Translations under genes and position numbers: made by a program
Part shown: positions 33,066-43,889 of the stretch, one piece after another
Position numbering within the stretch: the first letter of the stretch is position 1
How the letters are laid out: each line of letters begins with the position of its first letter
Assembly: GCF_910594005.1 (NCBI RefSeq)
Contig: NC_057832.1
Coordinates: forward strand, 102,559,152-102,623,151
Reading direction: 5' to 3'
DNA length: 64,000 bases
From: Cervus elaphus
Taxonomy: Eukaryota; Chordata; Mammalia; Artiodactyla; Cervidae
Notes under the pieces: generated by a model
Databases searched by the model: none
Seen by the model: only the letters and a program-made list of their open reading frames with translations
What the model was told of the DNA's origin: nothing

Positions 33066-35515
33066 CCTCCATCCATTTGGGACAGCCATCAGCAAGGATT
33101 CACTCCATAATGGAAGCATTCAAGGTGACGCTCCAGTCCTGATGATGTCACCCCTGGAGTATTTTTCACGTTTCCCCAGAGGCTTCCTGGCTCAAGTTCA
33201 TCATTGCTTCTGTCAACCATGGCAATGGCCATGGAATGCAACTCTGCCAGGAGTCTGGGGGTGGGAGGAGGGGGCTCCAAGTTTCCGCTGGGAGCATCCT
33301 GTTCACCAGATCTCAGTGGGCAGAGAGCCCTGACAAGCAAAAGAAGGGCCGAGGGAAGCAGCCACAATCTCTGCGATCAGGATGGAAAATGAAGGCAGCA
33401 ACTCTGGCTCAGAGTCTTGGCTCTAAGGCCCAGGTTGGATCAGCTTTGGACAAGAACTCCGGACAAGCTGGAGCTTCAAAGCCAGAAAGCTAAGGAGCTC
33501 TTCTGAGAGGTTCCCCTGGAGCAGTAGCTGAGAGGGACCTGGGAACTGGGGGACCAGGAGAAATGGGGCCAGGGTAGAGGAAAGAAGGGGCCCCCTCGAA
33601 GTCAGGGAGGAGAGCTGAGGTGCTGGCACCCCGGACTCCTGATTCCACAGATTGGGAAAGGTCCCCCTGGAGTCCAGGGTTTGAGGTGTGGAACATCTGG
33701 GGAATGACTTTTCCAGGAATGTGGGAGCTTCAGAGACCCTCCCAAGCAATTGCACCCCAAGGGAGACAGAGCTTTGCAGCCAGTGGCTACTGTCCTCCAT
33801 GATTGCTTCCATCCCACGGTCACTGTACAAAGGTCCAAGTGCCCGGGGGCACTTGGGCTCCAAAGCAAGGCTCTCACAGCCCAGGGAAGAGCAGCAGAGG
33901 CTGCCAAGATCCTGCCCTGCTTGCTGCTCTCCTGAGTGACTTCAAGCCTGGGAGAGTCAGAGTGTCCCCACCTGCCACCCACATCCACCCCCAATGCACC
34001 CCAATGAGGTAGCCTTCTTTGAGCAGCACAAAGACTTCTCAGCCTGGCAGCTTCCTGTGACTCATTCTCTTCCTAAAATGCAACTGACCTTGGGTAGTTG
34101 AATCATTCTGGTCTCCCTGGGGAGGGCACCTCCAGCCAGCCTCACCTCTGATCTTTTGAAGGTTGCAAAAAGCATAGCTAGCTGAACCCAAAACATGGAG
34201 CTGGTGGTGAGGTGGGAAGAATTCTGCTCCACCCAACAGCCCCATTGCAGGCGTCCACCCTCCCAGGAAGCAGCGGCCTCAAGCCTTCTTGGTATCCTCT
34301 GATGCACAAATTGTCCCTTGTGGAAATGCCAGGAATGATGGGATGAGTGAGAGAGAGCACGGAGATGGATGGTTCGGCAAGTCCACGCCCTGGAGCCATG
34401 TGATCATCCTCTTGGCTCTCAGCTCCCCTGTCCTCTCTCCTTCTCTCCCTCCCTTTTTCTCCCTGCTCTCAGGCCAAGGCCACAATCTGTATGCACAATC
34501 CTCCCTCAGCCCGCAGTTGTGTAAAAAGGATGAATTATCTCCTTGATCTCGCCCAAGATGGCCCCTGCCCAAGCACCCTCACCTGCTGGGTATGTAATTG
34601 AAGTGTGGTCTCCCAGTCTGCAGCTGTCACGGAGGAATTGACAAAGAGACACGAACAGGGCCCCGGCGCAAACCATGCTCTCCTCGGCCGCCTTGAGCGC
34701 AGGAGAATGCAATTTTCCACACCGTGCACAAGGGGAGGGCCACAGAAAGTTCTGAGGCCCTGGAAGTGCCCTTTATCTGGGAAGAGAAATTAGCACAGAT
34801 GTCCCCAGACCTGCTTTTAGCTGCCTCTCACCCTCCACTCCTGCTCTCCTGCCTAAGAAGAATCTGGAAGGCTGACGAACAGAGGCCAGGCTTGTCTTCC
34901 AAGTTCGTGAGAAATTCTGGACAGAATTAGCACTGGCCTGGCCTGGCCCTCATTTTTACTAACCCTGCTATGTGGTACTTATTAAGCAAATACATAAATA
35001 AGCAAATACACAGAAATAGAAAAGGACTCCCCAAAATCGTGAGTGCCGGGCCTTCCCTCCCTTCCCCTGCCTCTGCCTTCCCTTCTCCTATAGGCTGAGC
35101 ATGGGGGCTTGCCTCTCCCCACCGACACCCAGATCCAGAGCCAATCCCAACCAAGACAGGAAGCTGACAGTGGCTCCATCGCCTCTCTCTCACTCTGTTT
35201 TCTACCTTAATCTCTACTAAATCCAAAACTGGATACTAAGCAGGGGTTCCCCTGGCCTCCTTTGGTCTTGGCATCTGCCTGGAGCCCCAGTGGCCAGCTG
35301 GGCTCCATCATCATCCACAAAAGTGCTGCCTGAGTGCTGATCCCAAACTTGGCAGACTGCATCTCGGTTCCCCCATCTGTGGCCCTTGATCCAGGGGCAC
35401 TCTCATGCCAGGCACAGCCCTGCCCCATCCCTCCTTCCTGCCTGCCCCATGGTGTCACAAGCAGATCACACTCATCATGGCAAGTCTAAGCCTGGGACAG
35501 TTGAAGACTAAATAG
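33066..35515. other. Repeat-poor, GC-richer island
   Basis: About 2.45 kb with no recognisable SINE, LINE, LTR or MIR, which is rare in this window. It is richer in G+C and has several CpGs (GGGCCCCGGCGCAAACC and CTCCTCGGCCGCCTTGAGC near 34660-34700). Many overlapping 60-146-codon frames occur on both strands, as expected of GC-rich DNA. None has domain-like content or bracketing splice sites. It may hold regulatory sequence, but nothing direct shows that. Confidence 0.4.
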
Positions 35516-36246
35516 ACAATCTGGGTAGTTCAGTTCAGTTGCTCAGTCGTGTCTGACTCTTTGTGATCCCATGGACTGCAGCATGCAAGGCTTCTCTGTC
35601 CATCACCAACTCCAGGAGCTTGCTCAAACTCACATCCATTGAGTCAGTGATGCCATCCAGCCATCTTATCCTCTGTCATCCCATTCTCCTCCTGCCTTCA
35701 ATTTTTCCAATCATTAGGATCTTTTCCAACGAGCCAGTTCTTCACATCAGGTGGTCAAAGTATTGGAGTTTCAACCTCGGCATTAGTCCTTCCAATGAAT
35801 ATTCAGGACTGATTTCCTTTAGGATTGACTGGTTTGAGAAGACTCTCAAGAGTCTTCTCCAACACCACAGTTCAAAAGCATCAGTTCTTTGACACTCAGT
35901 TTTCTTTATAGTCCAACTCTCACATCCATACATGACTGCTGGAAAAAACATAGCTTTAACTAGACCTTTATCAGCAAAGTAATGTCTCCACTTTTTAATA
36001 TGCTGTCTAGGTTGGTCATAGCTTTTCTTCCAAGGAGCAAGTGTCTTTTAATTTCATGGCTACAGTCACCATCTGCAGTGATTTTGGAGCCAAAAAAAAT
36101 AAAGTCTCTCACTGTTTCCATTGTTTCCCCATCCCTGGGCTTCCCTTGTGGCTCAGCTGGTAAAGAATCTGCCTGCAATGTGGGAGACCTGGATTTAGTC
36201 CCTGGGTTGGGAAGATCCCCTGGAGAAGGGAAAAACAATCTGGGTA
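35516..36246 (-). mobile_element. BovB-Bov-tA chimeric insertion, 12-bp target duplication
   Basis: ACAATCTGGGTA at 35516-35527 and 36235-36246 brackets one composite insert. Its left part (35528 to about 36133) is the antisense BovB 3' end, from GTTCAGTTCAGTTGCTCAGT to CACTGTTTCCATTGTTTCCC. Its right part (36137 to about 36233) is the sense 5' half of a Bov-tA SINE, from GGGCTTCCCTTGTGGCTCAG to CCCCTGGAGAAGGGAAA. The SINE stops in mid-body and has no tail. The layout is that of a twin-priming product whose second template was a SINE RNA. Confidence 0.88.
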
Positions 36247-37204
36247 AAACCCATACAAAAGAAGAGGTTGGGCATTAGTTCCCATGGTGACTGAGCTATC
36301 GCAGCTCTCTTTTACCCTGATAATATGAAAGAAAAAATAAATAAATAAAAGAATGATGGGAGGGAAGCATTTTGAGCCAAGAGGGAGCAAGAGATGCTCT
36401 GGTGTGTGTACCTGGACTGTCTCAGCCCACTGGGGCAAAGGCTCACTGACATTCAGTGCACAAAGAGCAGCGCCTCTGAGCCCCGCCTGCTTGACCAGCA
36501 AGTTATCTCATCTTTCCCAAGTTGCCAAGGTCCTCAGGAATCACATCTATGCACCCCGACCTTCCCACTTCCGGTGGGCACCTCTCCCATATGTTCTCTG
36601 GGGTCGGCCTCCCCAGTAGCAAGCTGGCTGCATTCCCGTCCACACTGAAGTTCACCTTCAGGGGTGGTGAGGCCAGAGCTGAGGGCAGCTTGTGCACCAG
36701 CCCTGGGGACCTTGAACGTCACCCCAAGGTGGGTAAACTACAATAGCGCCTCTGTGCTGAGACCCGACCTCCAGCTCTGGGCAGGGCAGAGGGCAGGCCC
36801 CTCTTCTGAACAGGCTGTAACAGACCTTCTGCTTCCAAGCCTTAATGTGTCCATTTTCTACAGAAGGATATCCTGTGTCTCAGTTTCCATTTCCAATCCA
36901 AGTTAAAGACCAAACCTCATGCCCTAGAGTCTTCTCTTGGTTCCATTTTTCCGAAAACAACCCTCAATTCCCCACCTCCTCACCACCATGACTACACCAC
37001 ACTAGCATCATTTCCTTGTATAAGAAAAAGCAAGAACTCAGGTAAAGTAAAATAAAGTGGGAAGCGGGAAGGACAGGATGCATAGATGTGATTCCTAAGG
37101 ACCTTTGCCCTTCAGCCTCCCCATCTCAACAGCTGCTGCCCCCCAAACCCTACACTCCAATTACCCACAGCAAAATGTTCCTAAAAGGAACATTTATTTT
37201 TCAG

Positions 37205-37304
37205 GCTTTACATCTGCATCAGGTCAACGCTGCCTCCAGCCACCACTCTCCAGTTTCCCTGGCATATATGGGTGCTGCTCCATACAACCAAAGGAGCCAC
37301 TCAG
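37205..37304 (+). other. Exon-like segment (weak)
   Basis: A T-rich acceptor TTTATTTTTCAG ends at 37204. CAG|GTGGGT follows at 37304/37305. The 100-nt segment is open in one frame continuing an ATG at 37088. No protein family is recognised. The donor is suboptimal. It lies on the same strand as the better candidates at 40171 and 41540. Confidence 0.15.
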
Positions 37305-37346
37305 GTGGGTCTTGTAGAACAAAAGTCTAATCTTCCCAAATATAAT

Positions 37347-37385
37347 ATTAAAGTTTTCACCTGCAGCCAAAAAAAAAAAAAAAAA
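37347..37385 (+). terminator. Poly(A) signal followed by an A-run
   Basis: ATTAAA at 37347-37352 lies 16 bases before an uninterrupted run of 17 A's (37369-37385). This is how the 3' end of a retrocopied transcript looks. No parent gene is recognised upstream and I see no target duplication, so it could be a chance A-run. Confidence 0.3.
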
Positions 37386-37953
37386 CTGCATGCAATTTTC
37401 CAACTACAAATTTCCTGGCTCTCACATTTCAAATAGAAAATAGTCTTAGAGTCATGGGATGCAGTTTCATGGGACATTTGTGAATTTCCAGACTGATGAC
37501 CAGACTCAGGAGGTGGAAAGGGCACTGCAGAGGACTCCTGAGCCTCTAACTAGCTTTGGGTAAGGATTTTGCTCAGTTTCCTCATCTGCGATTTGAGAGG
37601 ATTTGACTTGATTTCTAAGGATTGCCAAACTCTCATGTTCTAGCGCTCACTATCAATCATGACTAGTAATTATGACCAAGAGGGGCTGGTCTTGACACCA
37701 ATGTCTGAAGCATGTATGAGAGATCTCTGGTCTTCTTTCCCAAACCAGAAACATACCCAGTTCTTAGAGAGGATCACAAAGTTTCCAGTGAGGCCACAAA
37801 CATTCACAGGACATTTCCTAAGTGTCAGACCATGTGCTAGGTGTTGGGGGGTACAATGATGATCAAAGGAAAAATCTCTCTGTCACCATGGCACTAACAA
37901 TCAAAGACCTATCAATTGGCAGGACAGACTTACACTAAATAAATACGTATCAC

Positions 37954-38332
37954 CACATGTTAAGGACTGAATTGGGTCCCCCCAGAATTCATATGTGGAA
38001 GTCTTAAACCCAAGTGTTTAGAGATAGGGCCTTGGAAGAGGTAATTACAGTTACACAGTATCACACGGTTGAGGCCCTAATCTGCATCCTTATAAGAGGA
38101 AGAGAGAGTTTTCCTCTCTGTTCATTTACAGAGGAAAGGCCACATGAAGACAAAGCAAGAAGGCAATCAACTGCAAGCCAGGAAAAAAGGCCTCACCAGA
38201 AACTAAATTTCCTGTCACCTTCATCATGGACTTTGAGTCTCTGACACTGTGAAAAAAATACATCTCTTATTGTTTAAGCCACCTAGTCTATGGCATTTTG
38301 CTATGGTAACTCGAGCAAACTAATACACCATA
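37954..38332 (+). mobile_element. Solo LTR, sense (old LTR retrotransposon)
   Basis: TGTTAAGGACTGAATTGGGT starts and CAAACTAATACA ends a 369-bp unit with TG..CA termini. CCACA at 37954-37958 and CCATA at 38328-38332 fit a 5-bp target duplication. TTATTGTTTAAGCCACCTAG is the family's conserved 3' block. No internal coding region is present. Confidence 0.7.
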
Positions 38333-38396
38333 TTTAATCAAATCCAGGATGCCACTAACTTTGTGACACTCTTGTTATTTTATTCTATTTTTAAAA

Positions 38397-38608
38397 GGGT
38401 TTCCCTGGTGGCTCAGTCATAAAGAACCCACCTACCAGTGCAGGAGATATGGGTTGAATCCCTAAAAAAGGATGATCCCCTGGAGAAGGAAATGGCAACC
38501 CACTCCAGTTTCCTTGCCTGGGAAATCCCATGGACAGAGGAGCCCGGCGGGCTATACTCCATGGAGTCATAAAGAGTCAGACACAACTTAGTGACTGAGA
38601 ACACACAC
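38397..38608 (+). mobile_element. Bov-tA SINE
   Basis: GGGTTTCCCTGGTGGCTCAG, GGAAATGGCAACCCACTCCA and CATAAAGAGTCAGACACAAC. The middle of the head is mutated (CCCTAAAAAAGGATGATCCC). Confidence 0.9.
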
Positions 38609-39042
38609 AAGGAAAAACAAAAACAGAACACCGCCAATTAAATATAATGCTTTAGTATCACCTGGAATATTCAGACTTATTGGAAGACTTTTTGAATCAT
38701 TCAGATAGATTTTGTTGTTGTTGATCTTATGCAGACAAAAAGGGAAATATAATCAAGATAAACTGTTAAAGTGATTCTAAAACTTCTTATTCACAGCCCA
38801 ACTCTTCTGCATCACTTTTCAACTCAGAGTTGAAAATGGTGCCATGGATGGATGATGGATGAGACAGCATTTCTTAAAAGTGTGTTCTACTGTCATCTCC
38901 AGGGCTCTTTCAAACCCTAGACATTCATTATGCAAAATGGATGTTGGATGCTTTCATGTGTGTTCTGTGACACACAATCCTTTCACACTAATATCAGTAT
39001 GTAACATAGCTTCATCTGCTTGTAAGAGTCTTTCTTACCCAG
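38609..39042. other. Unclassified non-coding stretch
   Basis: Nothing recognised. Confidence 0.4.
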
Positions 39043-39433
39043 GTCCTTGTATTAGTTTGCCAGGGCTGCCATAGCAAAATACCACAGGCTGGGTGACAAA
39101 CAAGAGAAGTCTGTTTCCAAACAATTCTGGAGGCTGGAAGTACAAGATCAAGGTATGGCAGGGTTAGTTTCTTCTGAGGCCTCTCTCCTTGGCTTGCAGT
39201 TGACAGTCTTCTTGCTATGTCCTCACATGGCCCTTCTCCATACACGTTCATCCATGGTATCTCTCCTTCTTCTCACAAGGATGCCAGCCATGTTGGATTA
39301 GGCTCCCACCCTGATGACCTCATTTAACCTTAGTTTCCTCTTTAAAGGCCTTATTACCAAATACAGTCATCTTGGAGGTTAGGGCTTTGACATATAAATT
39401 TTGGAGGGAATCAATTCAGCCCACAATAGTCTT
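39043..39433 (-). mobile_element. Solo LTR, antisense (same family as 37954)
   Basis: TGTATTAGTTTGCCAGGGCT, AAAATACCACAGGCTGGGTG, TGACCTCATTTAACCTTAGT and AATCAATTCAGCCCACAATA are the antisense copy of the LTR type seen at 37954-38327. GTCCT (39043-39047) and GTCTT (39429-39433) may be the target duplication. The two copies lie about 0.7 kb apart in opposite orientation, with no retroviral interior between them. Confidence 0.68.
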
Positions 39434-40170
39434 GTAAAGCATTTGGCTGTTACTCTGTAAGAATATATTAAATTAATATTATATTTCCAATGATAAACAT
39501 GTGCCTTGCTAATATAAAATTGACAACCTGCTGTTCTATTTCCTTGCCTCTCTGCATAAACTGTCTGTTTCAGTTCCAAAACAGAATATGATCCTTTGAA
39601 GATATTTTAAATATAAACTAAACCCAAGACACAATATCAATAATGTACTGAACGCCACGAAAGTGATGGAAGTATGAACAACCATGACCAAGTTTGTGTT
39701 TGTTCAGACAATGGTGATAGCACCAATAGCTGCCCAACCCACTACATTGCAAGGCAGTATCAACAGAAGGACATATTCCAACTTCAAAAATGTTAAATGT
39801 GGACAAAAGTGCATATAGATGAAATATGGTAAAAAAAAAAAAAAAAAAGTTAAATTAGGATATTTATAAAGTTCTTGTGCAGTTTGAGTTTTTAATAAAT
39901 TCACTTCTATATAATATGTAAACAATTTATAAAATGCAACAGAGAAGGAATTTACTCAAGATTGCAATAAAACTGTTAATGACTAATTTATTCTAATGTT
40001 TGTTAATGTTTGTCAACATTTGTTAATGTTTTTAGGTAATAAACCCTATACTATATAGAATAGTTACAGCCGAATATATCTAAAATTACCTTAGATACGT
40101 TGAAACTCAACATTTCTGTAATTAAGTATAGCAAATTATAATGAAATTTTCTCTCTGTTTTATCTTGCAG
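39434..40170. other. AT-rich, unclassified; A-run and short 10-bp repeats
   Basis: 39831-39850 is a pure A-run. 39989-40030 repeats TAATGTTTGT-like units. A polypyrimidine tract with TTGCAG ends the stretch at 40170. Confidence 0.45.
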
Positions 40171-40322
40171 ATTGTTTATATCATATATACGAGTGAATTT
40201 ATTAAAATTCCAACCTGTGTGAGGACTTGAGGGCCATTCTGCACGGTATCAAGTGACTGATGACACAGTGCTTTGAGGACGAGCAGAGCTGACTTGAGAA
40301 AGCACTTCTCAAGCTGACCCAG
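40171..40322 (+). other. Candidate noncoding exon with strong splice sites
   Basis: The acceptor is TTTTCTCTCTGTTTTATCTT followed by GCAG at 40167-40170. The donor is CAG|GTGAGT at 40322/40323, a perfect nine-base consensus. They enclose 152 nt. All three frames contain stops, so if it is transcribed it is a noncoding exon or a cryptic exon. It is free of recognised repeats and lies 1.2 kb before a second candidate (41540-41751). Confidence 0.3.
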
Positions 40323-40539
40323 GTGAGTCGGGTGCTGGCAGAGAGAAGGGAGTGAATATTCCAAGAAGAGCAGCATGGAGAGGAGAGAACAGCTGAGAAG
40401 GTGGCAGACAGACTTGGGGCTGAGAGCAGACACATGAGAGGGTACGGCAGGATGCAAGGCTGGAGATGGAGGTGGAGGTCCCGTGGGTCCCCCCTTGCTG
40501 GGCCATGTCTAGACACAACCAAGTACAAGGAAGTCATTT

Positions 40540-40860
40540 ATTGCTTCATTATTCACCATGGCCAAAGGTTAGAAACAATCTCCATGTTTCATCAAAGGGA
40601 CTGGTTGAATAAATGATGGTCTACCAAAACAAGAATTTCTAGAGAGTTGCAAAAAAAGTGGATTGAATTCTTTATGGATTGATATGCTGTGATCTCCAAG
40701 ACTGATTGAGTGCTAGATGCAAGACAATGAGTATAATTTATGTGTTAGAAAAAGTAATTGACACTTGCTTATAGGTGAGTAGAGACTATTTCCAGGAGGA
40801 TACACAAGAAACTAGAAATGGTGGTTACCTACAGATTGAGCATGAGGTGGCTAAGGACAG
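40540..40860 (+). repeat. Old L1 3' region, sense
   Basis: TTATTCACCATGGCCAAAGG, CTCCATGTTTCATCAAAGGG, GGTTGAATAAATGATGGTCT and GAAACTAGAAATGGTGGTTA follow the conserved old L1 3' sequence. Confidence 0.65.
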
Positions 40861-40876
40861 GGATGGGAGGGAGAAC

Positions 40877-40960
40877 TATTGGGTTGGCTAAAAAAATTCA
40901 TTCAGGTTTCTCCATATGATCTTACGGAAAAACTCAATGAACTTTTTGGCCAACTCAATA
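40877..40960. mobile_element. Mariner-type MITE with TA duplication
   Basis: TTGGGTTGGCTAAAAAAATT at the left is mirrored by GAACTTTTTGGCCAACTCAA at the right. The whole 80-bp unit is a near palindrome. TA flanks both ends (40877-40878, 40959-40960). Less decayed than the copy at 24428. Confidence 0.85.
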
Positions 40961-41021
40961 TAATAGCCTGCTCTTTGAACTCTTTGAAGTCTTGAATCTT
41001 ACCAGTGTAAGGTCTATTAAT

Positions 41022-41152
41022 AAGGAGGAGGAGGGAATTCTCTGACATTCCAGCAGTTAGGACTTCTTGCTTTCACTGCCAGGGCCCAAGTTTCAATCCC
41101 TGGTCAGGGAACTAAGATCCCGCAAACCACACGGCAAAAAAAGGAGGAGGAG
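41022..41152 (+). mobile_element. CHR-2 SINE (cetartiodactyl), 12-bp target duplication
   Basis: AAGGAGGAGGAG at 41022-41033 and 41141-41152 is exact. Between them the CHR-2 head CAGCAGTTAGGACTTCTTGC, then TTTCAATCCCTGGTCAGGGA and CCACACGGCAAAAAAA. Shared with other cetartiodactyls, so older than Bov-tA. Confidence 0.92.
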
Positions 41153-41809
41153 AAGGAATATGATAAAGGAAAAATAAAACAATTTAAATGTAAGGGCAGC
41201 TCATGTGGGTCTGTGACTCTGTTCCTGGAAAGGCTTGTGTGAAGACAAGTAATGGTGGAGATCCTTCATGTTCCTTCAGATTTCTTCAGGATTCTCTCTG
41301 GTATTTTCCTACAGTCACTTTGCAAGGGGGCGTTCCTTGAGGAAGATTATAAACTTCCAGGAACCTGGATGTGAAGGTTTAGGATCTCCATAGAGCCTAA
41401 CCCATGCTGGATAAAGTAAAGGGGGTCTTCATTCTAGCCTCCAGATTTGCTGATTCATCTCCCTCTCCTCACAATGACCCTTGGAGTCTCCCCAACCCAA
41501 ATGCCACATAAACAAGCTGAAGAACTGCTCTTCTCCTAGGTATGCCAGACTGCTCTCAGGGTCAACAAAACATGACTTCATTAGAATTGCTCTTTGTGGT
41601 TAGGGTTACTCTCCCAAGCACCAAGAGGAGGTGTCTACAAACTGAGGACTCACAATCCATCAGTGACTTGTGACATCAATTTAGTGGGTCCAACTGGCCT
41701 TTAAAAAAAAATGAAGAGTCAAAAACTAAATTGCATCACACACTAGTAAAGGTAAGTACGGCTTTGTGAAAATGTTCAATTTCAAATATGTATGTGCATA
41801 GGGGGTATT
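41153..41809. other. Unclassified, containing a candidate exon
   Basis: No repeat recognised. It holds the segment at 41540-41751. Confidence 0.4.
41540..41751 (+). other. Candidate noncoding exon, second of a pair
   Basis: Acceptor CTGCTCTTCTCCTAG ends at 41539 and donor AAAG|GTAAGT lies at 41751/41752. They enclose 212 nt with no long open frame. Together with 40171-40322 this would give an intron of 1217 nt on the + strand. No promoter or poly(A) site is assigned. The pair could equally be cryptic. Confidence 0.22.
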
Positions 41810-42030
41810 GCAAGGAGCCAACTCATTGGAAAAGACCCTGATCCTGGGAAAGATTGAGGGCAGGAGGAGAAAGGGAGGACAGAGGATGAGATGGTTGGAC
41901 AGCATCACCGACTCAATGGACATGAGTTTGAGCAAGCCCCAGGAGATAATGAAGGACAGGGAAGCCTGGGGTGCTTCAGTCCATGGGGTCACAAAGAGTC
42001 GGACATGACTGAGTGACTCAACAGCAACAA
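41810..42030 (+). mobile_element. BovB LINE 3' end, sense
   Basis: CAACTCATTGGAAAAGACCC, GAGGATGAGATGGTTGGACA and GTCGGACATGACTGAGTGAC are the BovB terminus. Its frame still reads the conserved MRWLDSITDSMDMSL block. 5'-truncated. No clear target duplication. Confidence 0.9.
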
Positions 42031-42099
42031 GAGGGTCCTGAGGTAAAACACATTTACTACTGTGGGCTACAGCCCAAAGTGTTTGAAAACCAGCGGTCT

Positions 42100-42290
42100 A
42101 GAGGAGAAAGTGAGCACAAGGATCTCAGAGTCAGGCAAAGCATGGTTCAGCGCCACCTCTATGATGTCCAGCCCCCTTGATGCTCGCTCAGCCTCCTCTC
42201 ACGGGTAGAGTGTGGAGATCATCATGGAATTGCTAAAAGATGCTTAGCGCAATGGTCAGCATTCAAAAGTTACTATCATTTCAGAATATT
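42100..42290 (+). repeat. MIR SINE, sense
   Basis: GATCTCAGAGTCAGGCAAAG, GTAGAGTGTGGAGATCATCA and GCTTAGCGCAATGGTCAGCA match spaced MIR parts. The core between them is poor. Confidence 0.6.
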
Positions 42291-43889
42291 ACTATCACCA
42301 CCAAGAAATAGCCTCTCCATTTTCTCAAGGCTCCTGGCCCACCAGCAGACCACAGACTTGGCCATCCTCAGAGCACTCCTGACCAGCAGCTTCTCAGCTC
42401 CCCTGCCCGGGCCACTCAGGGAAGGGATGGGTCCACAGCTCCCTGCTTCTTGACCACCTCAGGAGCTGGGCGATGGGAAAGGAATGTCTCAATTCAGCAG
42501 AGAACATTACTTTGCTCTAATGGGGACATTTGTTATTCTGGCCCCCTTTCAGCCTCGGTGCCAGAGAAATAGATGGTCTCCAGCCACCATAATTCCTTCC
42601 TGGGAGATTTAAAGAGGAAGACGATGAACAGAAAGATGGCAGTTGATTCGTGGTTTGAAAGAATATATGATATGCATGGCCCCATCCAGAATTAAGGATG
42701 ATGAATCAATGTCTGAGAGTGAAAGTACTTTATCCTGGGGCCTTTGACAAAAAGACATTCCTTCTTCTGGTTTCCAGTTTCAGCCTTTGAACAATGTGGA
42801 GGGTTTTTTCCGAGTCCCTTCTTCTGGTGAAAATTTCAAAGTTTACCTCCTTCTTTCTTTCACACTTTCCAAACCAGCTGCCAACACTGTGTGCCCACCG
42901 AGGGCAGAGGGAAGGAGAGGGGGTTGTAGCAACTGAGAGCTTGAGGATGTGGGGTAACCAGCAGATGCTTTCTGTTGAGTGAGGACCTTACCCAATGCCT
43001 GCGGACCAAGAAGGACCAAAATGCTCGCTCAGTTAGGTGTGGCTCAGCAAAGCTGAATGTGGATGCCCATAAGGGTCCACACCATGACCAGGTACCATAT
43101 TATACTCACTACCTTGTATCTAGCACTTAATATATCTTGAAGATCACTGCACATCCATAGATAAGAGTTCTACCTTCTTGTTTGTAAGTCTCTAGAAATT
43201 CTTGTTTGCCTGGAGCATCGTTTATTTAACCAGTCCCTTACTGATGAATGTTGCTTCCTCTGTGCTCATTTCATTATCTCCAGCCTCTGCAAGAATACTA
43301 GGGGAGAGAGCAAAGCATCAAAAAAGAGAGAGAGAGAGAGAGAGAATCCCCATGTCTCATGAGTGGAACAGACTCTGGATGGAAAGGAGTAAGCCTGTCA
43401 GTGGTATCTTCATGTGACTCAGCCCAAGAAAGTCCGTATTTCTTCCCAGGAAAAAAAGCATCAAGGCGCTGACAGAGGGAAGATGACTGTGTTCTCTGAA
43501 GCTTGTCACCTTAATGGCCTGATGAGAGGAGGGTGACAGAGATAGATCAGGATAATATCGTAGATTACTTACTGGATTGCCATTATCATTAACAGCCTTA
43601 ATTAGTCTGTAATATACTGCACCTCGGCAGCAAGTGCCACTGTTAGACACAGAAATCAGGCCAGCAATTGGAAAGACAGACAGCAAGTCAGATCCACACA
43701 GAACACCTTTCTGACCTTGGAAGGCAAGGCACTGACTCAAGTACAATATTGAGACTGGAGTTTTTAATCAGGCCTGTGTTTCTAGATCCTCATTCTCTTT
43801 TCGGTCCCTGTTCTCTCTTCCTCACCAACAACTGCCAACTCCTGCTCCTTCCACTTCCCTTGATGGTAACACCATCCACCATTTTACAT
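42291..43889. other. Long stretch without recognised elements
   Basis: A pure AG run of about 22 bases near 43324-43345 is the only simple repeat. The 129-codon antisense frame at 43357-43746 has no family resemblance. CTTCTTCTGGTTTCCAG at 42777 is a good-looking acceptor without a partner. Confidence 0.45.

Larger units (their letters stand above)
36247..37953. other. Mostly unclassified; MIR and L2 scraps
   Basis: 37540-37625 (TTTTGCTCAGTTTCCTCATC) is a MIR core in sense. 37790-37925 (GACCATGTGCTAGGTGTTGG) is L2-like. 36380-36720 is GC-richer with chance frames. A candidate exon (37205-37304) and a poly(A)-like end (37347-37385) are listed separately. Confidence 0.4.

Noticed and set aside
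33423..33994. Overlapping 130-146-codon antisense frames in the GC-rich island
   Set aside because: High GC reduces stop codons. Frames exist on both strands at once, with no domain-like content or splice context.
35960..36238. 92-codon frame fusing antisense Bov-tA to BovB
   Set aside because: Read-through of two repeat fragments with no promoter. Kept only as a remark on the chimeric insertion.
37954..39433. The two opposite LTRs as ends of one provirus
   Set aside because: Proviral LTRs are in direct orientation. These are inverted, each has its own putative duplication, and no viral interior lies between.
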